A stretch of 57,446 bases of DNA from an uncultured Myxococcales bacterium (GTDB lineage Bacteria; Myxococcota_A; Polyangia; Polyangiales; Polyangiaceae), in the NCBI GenBank assembly GCA_937872925.1, contig CALMUT010000169.1, positions 1-57,446 on the forward strand, in the 5' to 3' direction. Position 1 is the stretch's first letter. The number at the start of each line of letters is the position of its first letter. Made by a program: the position numbers and the translations under genes. This document shows, piece after piece, positions 8,012 through 17,725 of the stretch. Below the pieces are notes generated by a model, which saw nothing but the letters and a program-made list of their open reading frames with translations, did not search any database and was not told the DNA's origin.

Positions 8012-8821
8012 GTGACCCTCGCGCATTCTTTTGTAGGCCCGGGTGACGCGCGGCGCACGATCGTTCTGGTGCACGGGCTGCTTGCGTCGGGACGCAACCT
8101 GCGCAGTTTGGCGCGCGCGCTCACCGAGGCGCTGCCGGACACGCGCGCGCTGCTCGTGGATCTGCCCGGGCATGGCGATTCTCCCAAGCTCGGTGAGTCT
8201 GATCGCGTGATCAGCGTGCGTGGCTGCGCGGATGCCGTTGCTGCGCTCGTGCAGACGACTCAGAGCAACGTACACACCGTCATTGGGCATTCCCTCGGCG
8301 GCAAGGTCGCGTTGCTCTTGGCGCATCAGCTTGCCGGTTGTGAGCGTGTGTGGACCTTAGATACCCGCTTGGACACGGACCCGAATTGGCGCGGGCAAAG
8401 CGACGTGGCCACGGTCATGGCGGCGCTGCGCTCGGTGCCTGTGCCGGCGGCGGACCGAAAAGCGGTAGCGACGGCACTCGCCGATCACGGCCTCTCGGAC
8501 CGAGTTGCCGAGTGGCTGACCACCAATCTGAAACGAAGCGACGCGGGCTTCACTTGGGTCTTCGATTTCGATCAGATCGAGGGTCTGACCGACGACTATT
8601 TCCATTTGGATGCCATCGCGTTTCTCGAAGCTCGAGGGTTCGGTCCTGACGTCCACCTGCTGCGTGCCGAAAACGGTGACCGCTGGACGCCGCACGCCCT
8701 GGCACGGGTCCAGGCGCTGTCGCAGCCGCGGATCCACCTACACACTCTCGCAGACGCAGGACACTGGGTGCACGCGGACAACCTGCCCGGTCTGCTGAAG
8801 CTACTGCTCGAAAGCCTGTAG
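8012..8821 (+). CDS. Alpha/beta-hydrolase, YbfF-like esterase
   Basis: GTG 8012 is chosen because a GAAAGG site stands just upstream; an earlier TTG at 7964 adds 16 residues of no hydrolase character. The 269-aa product has the oxyanion loop HGLLASGRNLRSLAR, the nucleophile elbow GHSLGGK (Ser), and a C-terminal His in DAGHWVHAD, which matches the ending of YbfF-type esterases (GAGHWVHAE in the Escherichia coli family member as I recall it). The acid residue is likely the Asp of the strand near VWTLDTRLD or one near the end. Cytosolic, single domain, usual length for the family. Substrate unknown; an epoxide hydrolase or haloperoxidase-type role cannot be excluded. The stop is one base from that of the convergent xdhA-like gene. 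Confidence 0.85.
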   Translation: MTLAHSFVGPGDARRTIVLVHGLLASGRNLRSLARALTEALPDTRALLVDLPGHGDSPKLGESDRVISVRGCADAVAALVQTTQSNVHTVIGHSLGGKVALLLAHQLAGCERVWTLDTRLDTDPNWRGQSDVATVMAALRSVPVPAADRKAVATALADHGLSDRVAEWLTTNLKRSDAGFTWVFDFDQIEGLTDDYFHLDAIAFLEARGFGPDVHLLRAENGDRWTPHALARVQALSQPRIHLHTLADAGHWVHADNLPGLLKLLLESL

Positions 8822-8822
8822 C

Positions 8823-10223
8823 CTAGACAGACGCGCCGGTGGCAAGCGCCGGCGCGCTGGTTTCGTGCAGGAACTTGTCGAACAGGCGCGTGATCATGGC
8901 ACGGCGATACTTCGCACTCCCGCGATGATCCGACATGGGGGAAAAGGCTTGCTCCAAAAGTGGCCGGGCGCCCGAACACGCGGCTGCGCTCCAGGTCATG
9001 CCCAACAGGGCCTTCTCTGCTTCGAGTGCGCGCACGGGAGTGGCTGCCACGCCGCCGTAGCAAAGGCGCGCGGACGTGATCCGTCCCTGGGCGTCCAGGC
9101 GAAGGCTGAATCCTGCGGCTACCGTGGAGATGTCGTCCAGCACGCGTTTGGAGACTTTGTAGAAGCGCTGCAGCTGTGGCAGCGGCAGCGGGATAGACAC
9201 GCACGCGATGATCTCGCCGGGCTTCAGGGCGGTCTTGCGGTAGCCCAGGAAGAAGTCCGAAAGGGCGACGGTGCGGGTGCCCGCGGCGCTTGCCAGGTCT
9301 AGCTCCGCATCCAGAGCCAGCAACGCCGGGGGGCTATCGCCGATCGGCGACGCCGTGCCCAGATTGCCGCCTAGGGTTGCGCGATTTCGGATCAATCGTG
9401 ACGAAAACAACGGAAACAACTGCTGCAACATGGGCACGCGGTCGTGCACGCGTCGTTCTACTTCCGACAGGCTGACGCCAGCACCAATGCGCAGGCAGTT
9501 GTCGCGAAAGGACAGCTCCTGCAGCTCCGCGACGTTTTCGAGACTGATCAGCAAGTCGTGGGTCGCCGCGCGCTGATTGATGTCGACCGCGATGTCCGTG
9601 CCTCCGGCGACGATGCTCGCGTTGGGATTCTGTCGCAGCAAGTCGAGTGCTTCGGCAAGATGGGTTGGGCGTACGAACCGCGGGTCAGCGACTGGAGCGA
9701 GCTGGGGCGGCGCAAGCTGCAAGCGGCGCAAATGGGGGTCGTCCGGCCTTGGGGTGCCCATTTCTCGGGCCGCGTCCCGGATGGGCCGATAGCCGGTGCA
9801 GCGGCAGAGGTTGCCGCTGATCGCTTCGGGATCGTACGCGTCGCGTTGCTTGCGGTAGTACTCCGCGAACATGCTCATCACGAATCCAGGGGTGCAGTAG
9901 CCGCACTGGGAGCCGCCCAGCTCGGCCATGGACTGCTGCACGGGGTGCAAGTTGCCGTCTTGGGCGACGCCTTCGACGGTGACGATTTCCTGGCCGACCG
10001 CGGAACCGAGCAAGAGCAGGCAACTGTTTACGGGTTCGAAGCGGGCCGTGCCGTCGGCGTCACTGCGCACGAGCACGACCGCGCAAGCGCCGCACTCGCC
10101 TTCGGCGCAGCCTTCTTTGGTTCCGGTCAGTCCGCGCGCCCGAAGAAAGTGCAAGAGCGGCTGATGCAGATCGGCTCCGCTCACGCAAAGCCGCTGGCCG
10201 TTCACCCAAAGCTCAAGGCTCAT
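8823..10223 (-). CDS. xdhA: Xanthine dehydrogenase small subunit (2Fe-2S and FAD domains)
   Basis: ATG 10223 (MSLELWVNGQ) gives 466 aa, the usual length for XdhA; a longer frame to 10349 only adds non-homologous residues. The N-terminal plant-type 2Fe-2S site reads GCAEGECGACAV with a later Cys in NSCLLL. The second 2Fe-2S domain has QCGYCTPGFVMSM and GNLCRCTGYRPI. The FAD domain follows (SIVAGGTDIAVDIN, LIRNRATLGGNLGTASPIGDSPPALLALDA) and the CO-dehydrogenase flavoprotein C-terminal domain closes the chain. The enzyme oxidises hypoxanthine/xanthine only together with the XdhB molybdopterin subunit, which is not encoded in this window. An xdhC gene lies two genes upstream on the same strand. 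Confidence 0.92.
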   Translation of the reverse strand: MSLELWVNGQRLCVSGADLHQPLLHFLRARGLTGTKEGCAEGECGACAVVLVRSDADGTARFEPVNSCLLLLGSAVGQEIVTVEGVAQDGNLHPVQQSMAELGGSQCGYCTPGFVMSMFAEYYRKQRDAYDPEAISGNLCRCTGYRPIRDAAREMGTPRPDDPHLRRLQLAPPQLAPVADPRFVRPTHLAEALDLLRQNPNASIVAGGTDIAVDINQRAATHDLLISLENVAELQELSFRDNCLRIGAGVSLSEVERRVHDRVPMLQQLFPLFSSRLIRNRATLGGNLGTASPIGDSPPALLALDAELDLASAAGTRTVALSDFFLGYRKTALKPGEIIACVSIPLPLPQLQRFYKVSKRVLDDISTVAAGFSLRLDAQGRITSARLCYGGVAATPVRALEAEKALLGMTWSAAACSGARPLLEQAFSPMSDHRGSAKYRRAMITRLFDKFLHETSAPALATGASV

Positions 10224-10323
10224 GACGCCGCACTGTACCAGGCTTTTTCCCGCCGCCGGCCGTTGGAAACAGGCTTTCGCGTCCGGAGCGAGGACGACAC
10301 CAGTCGCGCTGCGGGAAGCGACG

Positions 10324-12384
10324 CTACTCGCACGCCAGCGCGCTGCCAAAGAGCTGCGGGCCGCTCGGGCTGTCGCGGTAGTGTGCCGCTAGCACGCGCC
10401 CTTGACGCGCCACGAGAGCCCCCGGCGCGTCCGTCACCCCCGTCGACGAAAGTTCCAAAATTGGGCCCTGCGGAGACATGTCTTCGGCCAGCGTGCGCGC
10501 CCGTAGGCGTTGCGCGCCCAAGGGCCCCGCAACCCAGCTGACGAGGAAGCCGCGGTCCAACGCGATCAAGCTGGGGTGCCGTTCCGCTTCCGGCGACGGA
10601 GACTCGTCCATGCGCCGTGCACGGAGCGGCAGCTTCCCGTGCGGTGCGCTGGCTACGAAGAGGCGGGACAGCTCAGCGCCGCTCTTCGCGGCCACTGCCA
10701 GCGCCAGGGTGTCGTCGTTACCGGCGATTGCCGGAGCTTCGGCGAATCGGGATCCGACGTCCACGCGCTCCAATGCTGTATCGCGTGCACCGGCCGGTGA
10801 CAGCCAGCCGACCACGGCGTCGCCGGCCGTCTGACCACGTAAAAAAGCCACCGCAATCCCCACGCGACGAGCGCGAACGAATGCAGGTTCGCCCATCTGG
10901 CCGCTATACGGCCACACCACGCTCGGCTCGCGTCCTTCGTCGACCCGAACGATGCCGGATTGAGTTGCGCCGAGCTTGTATGGCGGGCTGCTTGGCACCG
11001 TGCGCAGCATGCTGACCCGGGCATCATCTGTATCGATGACGAAAGTCGCAGGGGATCGGGCTGGCAGCGGCGTTACGCGAAAGACCGGGCGCGTGAGTCG
11101 CTGGGCCAGCCGCGTTTCCGCGGACAGGTCTTGCAGATTCACGATCAGCCCCCGTGCTTCGTAGCGATCTGCGGCGATACCGACGGCAACCTGGCTGGCG
11201 CCAGGGGCCGTGGCTACTTCCGGGCGTACGCTTGCGAGGCCCTGCTGGGCGAGTAGTCGCGGTGGCAGTACCAAGCGGCAGCGTGGCGCGTTCGCTGGGG
11301 GGGCGGTCTCCGGCGGCGTAGGGATGGGTGCCAGTGCGGGCGGCCCGCTGAGCGGCCGATCCGCAGCGGCGGGCTCCGAGGTGTCCGGAGATCGCAGCAA
11401 CAGGAAAAGCGTGGCGGCGATGAGTCCGCCGAAGGTCAGGGCTGCGAAGACACCGACCGCTGCAGCGATGACGGTGCGGTCCTTCGACAAGTCGAGGGGT
11501 GACGGTGCGACGGAGGGGTGCGCCGGGCGGGATACTCCCGGGGGAGGAATGCTGCCTTTGGGGACAAAGGCATGTCGCGGAGGCGTGCCCAGATGGATCT
11601 CTGGGGGTGGAGGAAACCCGGCGAAGTGATCTGTGGGGGGGAGCGTCGGATCCGGCGCCCGCGGGAAAGACTCAGGCACGGGCGGAAGAGGCGCGCGCTG
11701 CGGTGACACCAAGGTGTCCCATCGTGCTGGGGCTGCAGTCTCAACTGGAGAAAGCGCCGAGGACACTTCGATCTCGGCTTCCGCTTCGCTGTCTCGGCTG
11801 AGCCGGATGCTCTTGCCCGGCTTTTCTAGCAGCGGGAACGGACTACTCAGCGGCGGTGGGATGAGCGGGATCGGTAAGGTTCGAGGTGGCGGGCGCGGTG
11901 GACGGGGCAGGGTCCACGCCTCCGCCGAATCCACCGGTGGGGGTGCGTCCGCAAAGCTCGGAAGTCCAATCTGTGGAGGAGCGCTCGGCGCGGGTGAACT
12001 CTGCAGAGGACTGCTCGGCGGAGGTCTGCTTCGCGGCAGAGGGCTCCGCGGAAGCGCGCTCCGCGGCAGAGTGCTTCGGGGAAGGCTCGGCGGAGAACCG
12101 CTTCGGGGACGTCGCTCCAACGTCTTCGCGTCCTCAAAAGCGTCCCGGTCGGTTTCGCGAGTACGCGTCGTGTAGAAGTCCGAGTTGGTGATTTCGGCAA
12201 AGCTGGGTGCTTGCTTCAACGTCTTTGCGTCGGGAGCGATCTCCCCAGCAAAGTCCGGCAGCCCCATCACCCGTGCCGCCCCCTCGCTTGGCACAAACAA
12301 CTGCACCGTGGGGCCGTCCTCCACGTCCGCGTCCACTTTGAAGGGCTCCGTCGGACCCTCGCGCTCGCCGGACGGCTTTTTCAC
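10324..12384 (-). CDS. Pro-rich membrane protein of unknown function
   Basis: The 686-aa product starts MKKPSGEREGPTEPFKVDAD. Residues 1-300 are cytosolic, acidic then Pro/Arg/Ser-rich, with LPRS repeats around 101-120 and a repeated short motif (MGLPDFAGE near 40, IGLPSFADA near 140). One transmembrane helix sits at about 303-331 (TVIAAAVGVFAALTFGGLIAATLFLLL). The remaining 350 residues are extracytoplasmic and beta-rich, with blades such as PAIAGNDDTLALAVAA, PSLIALDRGFLVSWVAG and GALVARQGRVLAAHYRD that suggest a propeller. It resembles the architecture of myxobacterial kinase-linked sensor proteins but has no kinase. It sits between xdhA and xdhC on the same strand with gaps of 93 and 100 bp; no link to xanthine oxidation is visible. 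Confidence 0.75.
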   Translation of the reverse strand: MKKPSGEREGPTEPFKVDADVEDGPTVQLFVPSEGAARVMGLPDFAGEIAPDAKTLKQAPSFAEITNSDFYTTRTRETDRDAFEDAKTLERRPRSGSPPSLPRSTLPRSALPRSPLPRSRPPPSSPLQSSPAPSAPPQIGLPSFADAPPPVDSAEAWTLPRPPRPPPRTLPIPLIPPPLSSPFPLLEKPGKSIRLSRDSEAEAEIEVSSALSPVETAAPARWDTLVSPQRAPLPPVPESFPRAPDPTLPPTDHFAGFPPPPEIHLGTPPRHAFVPKGSIPPPGVSRPAHPSVAPSPLDLSKDRTVIAAAVGVFAALTFGGLIAATLFLLLRSPDTSEPAAADRPLSGPPALAPIPTPPETAPPANAPRCRLVLPPRLLAQQGLASVRPEVATAPGASQVAVGIAADRYEARGLIVNLQDLSAETRLAQRLTRPVFRVTPLPARSPATFVIDTDDARVSMLRTVPSSPPYKLGATQSGIVRVDEGREPSVVWPYSGQMGEPAFVRARRVGIAVAFLRGQTAGDAVVGWLSPAGARDTALERVDVGSRFAEAPAIAGNDDTLALAVAAKSGAELSRLFVASAPHGKLPLRARRMDESPSPEAERHPSLIALDRGFLVSWVAGPLGAQRLRARTLAEDMSPQGPILELSSTGVTDAPGALVARQGRVLAAHYRDSPSGPQLFGSALACE

Positions 12385-12477
12385 AGTGTCACGCTATCCT
12401 TGCTGCGCGAAGGTGTCACGGCCTGCCCCGGATGACGGGGCTCGCGCCTCGACGAGAGCAAGACCGGCGCGACGGGC

Positions 12478-13335
12478 TCAACCGTCTTTGCCCGCGCCAC
12501 GTGCGGCGGCTCCGCTAGTTGCCGCACCAGCCAACACGCCTGCAAGCTCTGGCGCATCCACCGCACGCATGTGCGCCGTCGCCGTTCCGTGACGCAGGGC
12601 CACCAGCTCGGCGCAAATACTGACGGCGATTTCTTCCGGGGTGACCGCCCCAAGGGGCAGCCCGACGGGGGCAAAAACACGGCCTAGGGGTGGCACGTCG
12701 CCGCGTTGCGCAATGCGCTGCAGCGTCCGGAGCACCTTGCGCTTGCTGCCGATCATGCCGATGTATCGATGCGGAAGCCGGGCGTAAGTGTCCAAGGCCT
12801 CTTCGTCGAGGCGATGATCGTGGGTGACGATCAAGATCCAATCCGTGTCGCTTGGATTCAGGCTACGGGCAGCCTCCTTCGGCTCCGCCAACACTCGTGT
12901 GCAATCCGGGAATCGCTGCTCCGTATTGAGCTCTTCGCGATCGTCCACAACGGTGATGGAAAACCCCAGGGTCTTCGCCAGCGCGGCGGTGGGTCGCGCC
13001 ACGTGGCCGGCGCCGAACAACATCAGCCTTTGGGTGGACTCCACGGCTTCGATGAATACCTCCATGGTCCCGCCGCAGCACATGCCAAGGTCTCTGCCTA
13101 GGTCTAGACGGTGCAATCCGGGCTTGCCGTCCTGCAGGCAGACCAGGAGCTCGGCGAGGACCGCTTTTTCCACCGCTCCTCCACCGACGGTGCCGATGCT
13201 GCGGCCGTCGTGGGTCAAAAGCAGACGCGCGCCCGGGGACTGCGGAGTCGATCCGCTGACGCGCACGACCGTCGCCAACGCGGCTCGTTTGCCCGATGCC
13301 AGGGCAAGCAGCAGTGCTTCGGTGACCTGTCGCAT
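12478..13335 (-). CDS. xdhC: XdhC/CoxI-family molybdenum cofactor insertion factor
   Basis: The 285-aa product shows the XdhC_CoxI N-terminal domain (ALATVVRVSGSTPQSPGARLL, GTVGGGAVEKAV, the Cys pair in GMCCGGTMEVFIE) and the Rossmann-like C-terminal domain (LMLFGAGHVARPTAALAK, VTHDHRLDEEALDTYARLPHRYIGMIGSKRK, VFAPVGLPLGAVTPEEIAVSICAEL). XdhC binds the molybdenum cofactor, aids its sulphuration and delivers it to XdhB. ATG 13335 is the natural start since the domain begins at once. The gene is divergent from the large kinase/activator gene across 121 bp. It is the first of three minus-strand genes ending with xdhA. Confidence 0.92.
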   Translation of the reverse strand: MRQVTEALLLALASGKRAALATVVRVSGSTPQSPGARLLLTHDGRSIGTVGGGAVEKAVLAELLVCLQDGKPGLHRLDLGRDLGMCCGGTMEVFIEAVESTQRLMLFGAGHVARPTAALAKTLGFSITVVDDREELNTEQRFPDCTRVLAEPKEAARSLNPSDTDWILIVTHDHRLDEEALDTYARLPHRYIGMIGSKRKVLRTLQRIAQRGDVPPLGRVFAPVGLPLGAVTPEEIAVSICAELVALRHGTATAHMRAVDAPELAGVLAGAATSGAAARGAGKDG

Positions 13336-13421
13336 CCCCAGATTGTGCCATTGCCCGCGGTGTCCTGGCGGGTTTCGGCCTGACGACCCTCTGCGACGCC
13401 GGGCTCACAGCGCCATTCGAG

Positions 13422-13450
13422 TTGACAGTTAGCCAAATTGCGCGGAAAAT
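13422..13450 (+). promoter_or_regulatory. Possible sigma-70 promoter of the kinase/activator gene
   Basis: A perfect TTGACA at 13422-13427 is followed after 17 bp by GAAAAT at 13445-13450, seven bases before ATG 13457. If used, the transcript would be leaderless or nearly so. The -10 match is weak, so this is only a candidate. Confidence 0.35.
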
Positions 13451-13456
13451 AACCGG

Positions 13457-16400
13457 ATGAAAGCGCGTGCTGGGGTGTCACCTTTGTTGGCAGACCCCGA
13501 CGCGCTGCATCCCACCGAAAAGCCCGTCGCCGAGGGAGCGAGCGCGTTGGTTTTCCGCGTGAACCGCGCCGGCGGAGCCCTGGCGCTGAAGGTCGCGAAG
13601 CTCCCGGAGCACGATCGCCGTCTTGCCACTGAAGCCAGGCAACTCTTGCTCTCTCGCTGTTCCGCCCTCCCGCGCTTGGTGGATGTGGGACGGGTGCCCA
13701 CGGATCGCGCCGGGCTGAGCGCCGGTCGCGTCTTCATCGCGCTGGAGTGGTGCGCTGGACGAACGCTTCCTCTCAAAGACGCCAAGCCAGCCGAGCGCAG
13801 TGTTGCCGCGCTGGTCATCGCGCGGGACGTTGCCAGTGCCCTCGCGGACCTGCATGGATTGGGGCTGTGTCACGGCGACGTGAAGCCAGACAATATCTTG
13901 TACGATCCGGATGGCGCCTCTCCCCGGGCCACGCTGATCGATTTGGGATTGGCCGCGCCTCTGGACGTCGTTGTGCCGAGCGGCGCGACTCCGCGCTATC
14001 TTGCGCCGGAAACCGCGCTGGGTCAGAGCGACGGACGGGCTCGGGACTTGTATGCTCTGGGCCTGAGCCTGGCAGAGATCGTCGATCCGAAGTTGGCACG
14101 CGTCGCGAAGCTCACCAGTGAACATCTGCGCGATGTACCTGTTGAGCTCCGCGACATCATCCGGGCATTGTTGGCGAAGGCTCCGAAGGCCCGCCCGTCG
14201 GCAGACTGGATTGCTCGCAAAGCAACGCAGCGCGTTGGCGCGTCCGCATGGCAGGGTCCGAAGCAAGCGGTCGTCGGCGCGTACCTCGCCACGCGCAGGC
14301 GATCGATCTGGGAAGCTGCGCGTCACGAGGTTGCGGCGATCGAAACGGACGGGGAACCCGGCGTTTGGCTCCGAGACGCCGTGCAGCTCGGCCAGCGAAT
14401 CACGCGAGTATCCGGCAAATTACTGGAGCAAGGCGCGCCCCCGTTGTCAGAGCTGGACCCCTTGGGACGGCGGCGCTTCTTGATGGCGCTTGCGGGCCCC
14501 CAGGCCGTCAACTGGCCTGTCACGGAGTGGCCGTCGGACGGGGCCTTGTGCCTGCAACTTCAGAAGTGCCTGCAAAGCACCCACCCGCATGCGCTCACCT
14601 TCTCCGACCTGTCTCGCGGATTGCCCGCAGCGCGACCCGCGGTCAAAGACCCAGTTGCACTCGCTCTTCTGATCGGTGCGGGGGTTGCGGGCTCCGCTGA
14701 CCTGGACGCTGCAGAGGACGTCGTATTCGAGGACGGCAAGTCAACGACCTTGGCGCTCGCGCTCTCCCGTGCACTGCGCCTGCGCGGTGAGCTCGGGCGC
14801 TCCATTGCCGTGCTGGAAGACGTACACTCCGAGTCGGCTCAGCTGGAACGCGCTGAGACCTTGCGGCGCGCCGGGGACTGGGATGCAGCGGAGTCCTGCC
14901 TCGATGAAGCTGCTCGGCGCGGCGGGGACCGGGATGCGGCGGAGTCGAGTCAGAGCGGAGCGCAGCAGTCTGCGCTCCGCGGTGAACACCAGCGTACTGC
15001 GGCCGCGATTCGGGCGCGCATTCTGCTTGATCGCGGTCGACTGGACGAAGCCGCCCAGCTGCTCCTTGAGCACTCCGCAAGCGAAGAGAGCTGCGAAGTG
15101 CGTGCGCTCTCGTCCCTGCGCGCTGGCAGGTTGGCAGATGCGCGGCGCGAAGCGCTCTCCGGACTGGCCTCCGCGAAGACGGCGGAAACCTTGGCGCGGC
15201 TGTCGGCCGTGCTGGGTTACGTCTCCCATGCGGAAGGACGCCCCGCCACGGCGATGGACCACTTTGCGCGCTCCGCGGAACATGCGGCGCGCGCCGGCGC
15301 GGTTTTGGAAGAAGCCACGTATCTGACGGGGCTCTCTGCTGCTGCGGCCGACACCGGTCACGCCAGCCGCGCGCTAAACGCCGCAGAGCGCGCCGCACTG
15401 CTTTTTGAGGCACTTGGGCGCACCGCCCAGGCGGCCCGGGCGCATCTGGCGCGCGCCAGCATTCTGGCAACCCTTGGGGCCGAGACCGAAGCGCGCGAAG
15501 CTGCTGCGGAGGCACTTTCCCGTGCCCGGGACGCCGGCGACGATCTGTGCCGCGCCTACGTGCATCTCTGCCTAGCGGACCTTTGCGTTGGCAGCGCCGA
15601 CGAGGCCGAGCACGCCGAGCGCGCCGCGACGATCCTGCGCGAACCAACACCGGACGACGCCTTGCGCGTGGCAAGCCGCAAGTGGCGCGCGGGCATACTC
15701 TCGGACGACGCCCTTGCCGCATTGGACCAAAGCGCCCGATTACCAGAGCGGGCCCTGGACGCGCGCCTGGACTGGTGGGGCGCGCGCGCCGCGGTGGAGG
15801 GTAGCCGCGCCGAACCGCAACGTGCGGACGTGATCTTTGCGGAGATGACCACGCTGGTGGCAACACCGGCGCCCCTAGCCGCGCTGGGTTGCGCATCCGC
15901 ATACGCCGCGCGCCTTGCGGCACGCCTTTCGGATGGGGACCACACGCGACGTTTCGTGCACGCGGCGCGCACCGCTCTCGAAGCACTCAAGAAGAACGCG
16001 CCTGCAGATCTGGCCCTGCGTGTCGAGGCGGCTCCGTGGTGGCAGGTCGTGCCCCCGGCGCCGGGCGCGGCGCTGGTGCCGGAACAGATCGCGGACGTAG
16101 AGAATTTGGTGCGCGCTTTGGCGGGGCGGGAACGCTTGCGTCCGCTGCTCGACCAGGTGCTTGACGCGCTAGTACTCTGGACCGGAGTGGAGCGTGGGCT
16201 CTTGCTGCTCAAGGCGCCGGGGGGGCGACTCGTGCCGCGCGCTGCTCGCAACTTAGCGCGCAAGGACCTAGTCGGAGAGCAGCTCTCCCTGAGCACTTCG
16301 TTGTCGGAACGCGCCCTGGAGCAGGGCGAGCCCGTGGTCGCCGTTGACGCAGCCGGCGAGCTCTCCGTGGTGCATCAAAGCGTGCACGCCTTGAAACTGC

Positions 16401-17725
16401 GCAGCGTGCTCGCGGTCCCGCTGATCGCCCGCGGCGAAGCCCTGGGCGTGGTGTATTTGGATGATCGCGTGCGCCGCGGGGCGTTTGGTGCGCGTGAGCT
16501 CGGGTGGGTGCGTCTGGTTGCGACCCTTGCGGCGATCGCCATTGCGGACGCGCGAGACCAACTGCTGCTGCGGCGCGCCGCTCGCCGCGCCTGCCGCGCC
16601 GAAGAAAAGCTGGCTGCGCGCCTGGCCCGTCGCGAGGTCGAGCTAGACTTGGCGCAGCGGGAGCTTTCCAGCCATCGCGAGGGCGCACACGCCAGCATCA
16701 TCGGCGAGAGCGTCGCGTTGCAGAAGCTCCTAGACCTGATGAAACGCATCGCCCGCGCTGATGTGCCCGTGCTGGTGATTGGCGAATCCGGCAGTGGCAA
16801 GGAACTCGTCGCGCGGGCCATTCATGACGACTCGTCCAGGCGCGACAAACCCTTCGTAAGCGAAAACTGCGGAGCCATTCCGGAACCGCTGCTGGAAGCG
16901 ACGCTCTTCGGTCACGTGAAGGGTGCCTTTACGGGTGCTGTGCGCGGGCGTGCGGGGTTGTTCGAAGTGGCCAATGGCGGCACGCTTTTCCTCGACGAGA
17001 TCGGCGAAATGAGCGCGGCGATGCAAACCAAGTTGCTGCGGGTCTTCGAATCAGGGGAAGTGCGGCCCGTGGGCAGCGAATCCATGCGCAAAGTGGACGT
17101 GCGCGTGATTGGTGCCACTCATCGCGATTTGAAAGAGCTGGTGACGGAGGGAAGCTTCCGGGAGGATTTGCTGTTCCGCCTGGATGTTGTGAGCCTGCGG
17201 GTGCCGCCCCTGCGTGAGCGGCCGGACGACATCCCGCGACTTGCGCAGCACTTCCTGCGCAAGCATGCAGAGGGCAGGGCGGTGACCCTCTCGCCTCAGG
17301 CGAGCGACGTGCTCAGCGCTTTCGCCTGGCCCGGCAACGTTCGGCAGCTCGAGAACGAAATGCGGCGCGCATTGGTCTTCTGCGACGACGCGGTGCTGCC
17401 CGAACATCTTTCCGAGGAAGTGCGCAGCAGCGATGCGCGAGGCGCGGCGAGTCATTTCGATCTCAAGGCACGGGTCGATGAACTCACGCGGAAGCTGGTG
17501 CTGGAGGCGTTGCAGGAAACCAGCGACAACCAGACCAAGGCTGCAGAATTGCTAGGAATTTCCAGGTTCGGGCTGTCCAAGATGCTGCGCCGACTTGAGC
17601 TGGACGCGGCGCCGCAAACTTTACCTGAACCCAGTCCGCGGGTTAGTCGAGTGCCTCGAAGGCATGCGCGCCCTGATGCCCCAAGCCGAGCTAAGCGCTC
17701 CAAGCCAGCCAGACGGGACGGCTGA
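13457..17725 (+). CDS. Ser/Thr kinase - TPR - GAF - sigma-54 AAA+ - Fis fusion regulator
   Basis: This 1422-aa protein joins signalling modules usually kept apart. Residues about 20-260 form a protein kinase: EGASALVFRV loop, Lys in ALKVAK, catalytic HGDVKPDNIL near 137 (HGD instead of HRD), DLG for DFG, APETA. A TPR region spans about 415-750. A GAF domain lies at about 880-1035. The sigma-54 activator domain starts near 1085: Walker A GESGSGKE near 1108, GAFTGA near 1155, GGTLFLDEIGEM, and FAWPGNVRQLENEMRRALVF. A Fis-type helix-turn-helix closes it (NQTKAAELLGISRFGLSKMLRRL). It should activate sigma-54 promoters in response to small-molecule or partner signals through GAF/kinase. The 3' end overlaps the methylase gene by 62 bp. 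Confidence 0.92.
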   Translation: MKARAGVSPLLADPDALHPTEKPVAEGASALVFRVNRAGGALALKVAKLPEHDRRLATEARQLLLSRCSALPRLVDVGRVPTDRAGLSAGRVFIALEWCAGRTLPLKDAKPAERSVAALVIARDVASALADLHGLGLCHGDVKPDNILYDPDGASPRATLIDLGLAAPLDVVVPSGATPRYLAPETALGQSDGRARDLYALGLSLAEIVDPKLARVAKLTSEHLRDVPVELRDIIRALLAKAPKARPSADWIARKATQRVGASAWQGPKQAVVGAYLATRRRSIWEAARHEVAAIETDGEPGVWLRDAVQLGQRITRVSGKLLEQGAPPLSELDPLGRRRFLMALAGPQAVNWPVTEWPSDGALCLQLQKCLQSTHPHALTFSDLSRGLPAARPAVKDPVALALLIGAGVAGSADLDAAEDVVFEDGKSTTLALALSRALRLRGELGRSIAVLEDVHSESAQLERAETLRRAGDWDAAESCLDEAARRGGDRDAAESSQSGAQQSALRGEHQRTAAAIRARILLDRGRLDEAAQLLLEHSASEESCEVRALSSLRAGRLADARREALSGLASAKTAETLARLSAVLGYVSHAEGRPATAMDHFARSAEHAARAGAVLEEATYLTGLSAAAADTGHASRALNAAERAALLFEALGRTAQAARAHLARASILATLGAETEAREAAAEALSRARDAGDDLCRAYVHLCLADLCVGSADEAEHAERAATILREPTPDDALRVASRKWRAGILSDDALAALDQSARLPERALDARLDWWGARAAVEGSRAEPQRADVIFAEMTTLVATPAPLAALGCASAYAARLAARLSDGDHTRRFVHAARTALEALKKNAPADLALRVEAAPWWQVVPPAPGAALVPEQIADVENLVRALAGRERLRPLLDQVLDALVLWTGVERGLLLLKAPGGRLVPRAARNLARKDLVGEQLSLSTSLSERALEQGEPVVAVDAAGELSVVHQSVHALKLRSVLAVPLIARGEALGVVYLDDRVRRGAFGARELGWVRLVATLAAIAIADARDQLLLRRAARRACRAEEKLAARLARREVELDLAQRELSSHREGAHASIIGESVALQKLLDLMKRIARADVPVLVIGESGSGKELVARAIHDDSSRRDKPFVSENCGAIPEPLLEATLFGHVKGAFTGAVRGRAGLFEVANGGTLFLDEIGEMSAAMQTKLLRVFESGEVRPVGSESMRKVDVRVIGATHRDLKELVTEGSFREDLLFRLDVVSLRVPPLRERPDDIPRLAQHFLRKHAEGRAVTLSPQASDVLSAFAWPGNVRQLENEMRRALVFCDDAVLPEHLSEEVRSSDARGAASHFDLKARVDELTRKLVLEALQETSDNQTKAAELLGISRFGLSKMLRRLELDAAPQTLPEPSPRVSRVPRRHARPDAPSRAKRSKPARRDG

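Noticed and set aside
14643..15986. Minus-strand 447-aa frame inside the kinase/activator gene
   Set aside because: Arg/Pro/Ala-rich shadow opposite a well-supported TPR region.
17595..17663. Upstream extension of the Dam-type methylase
   Set aside because: It lies in the Fis-domain coding region of the kinase/activator gene, and methylase homology begins only near residue 20 of the shorter form.
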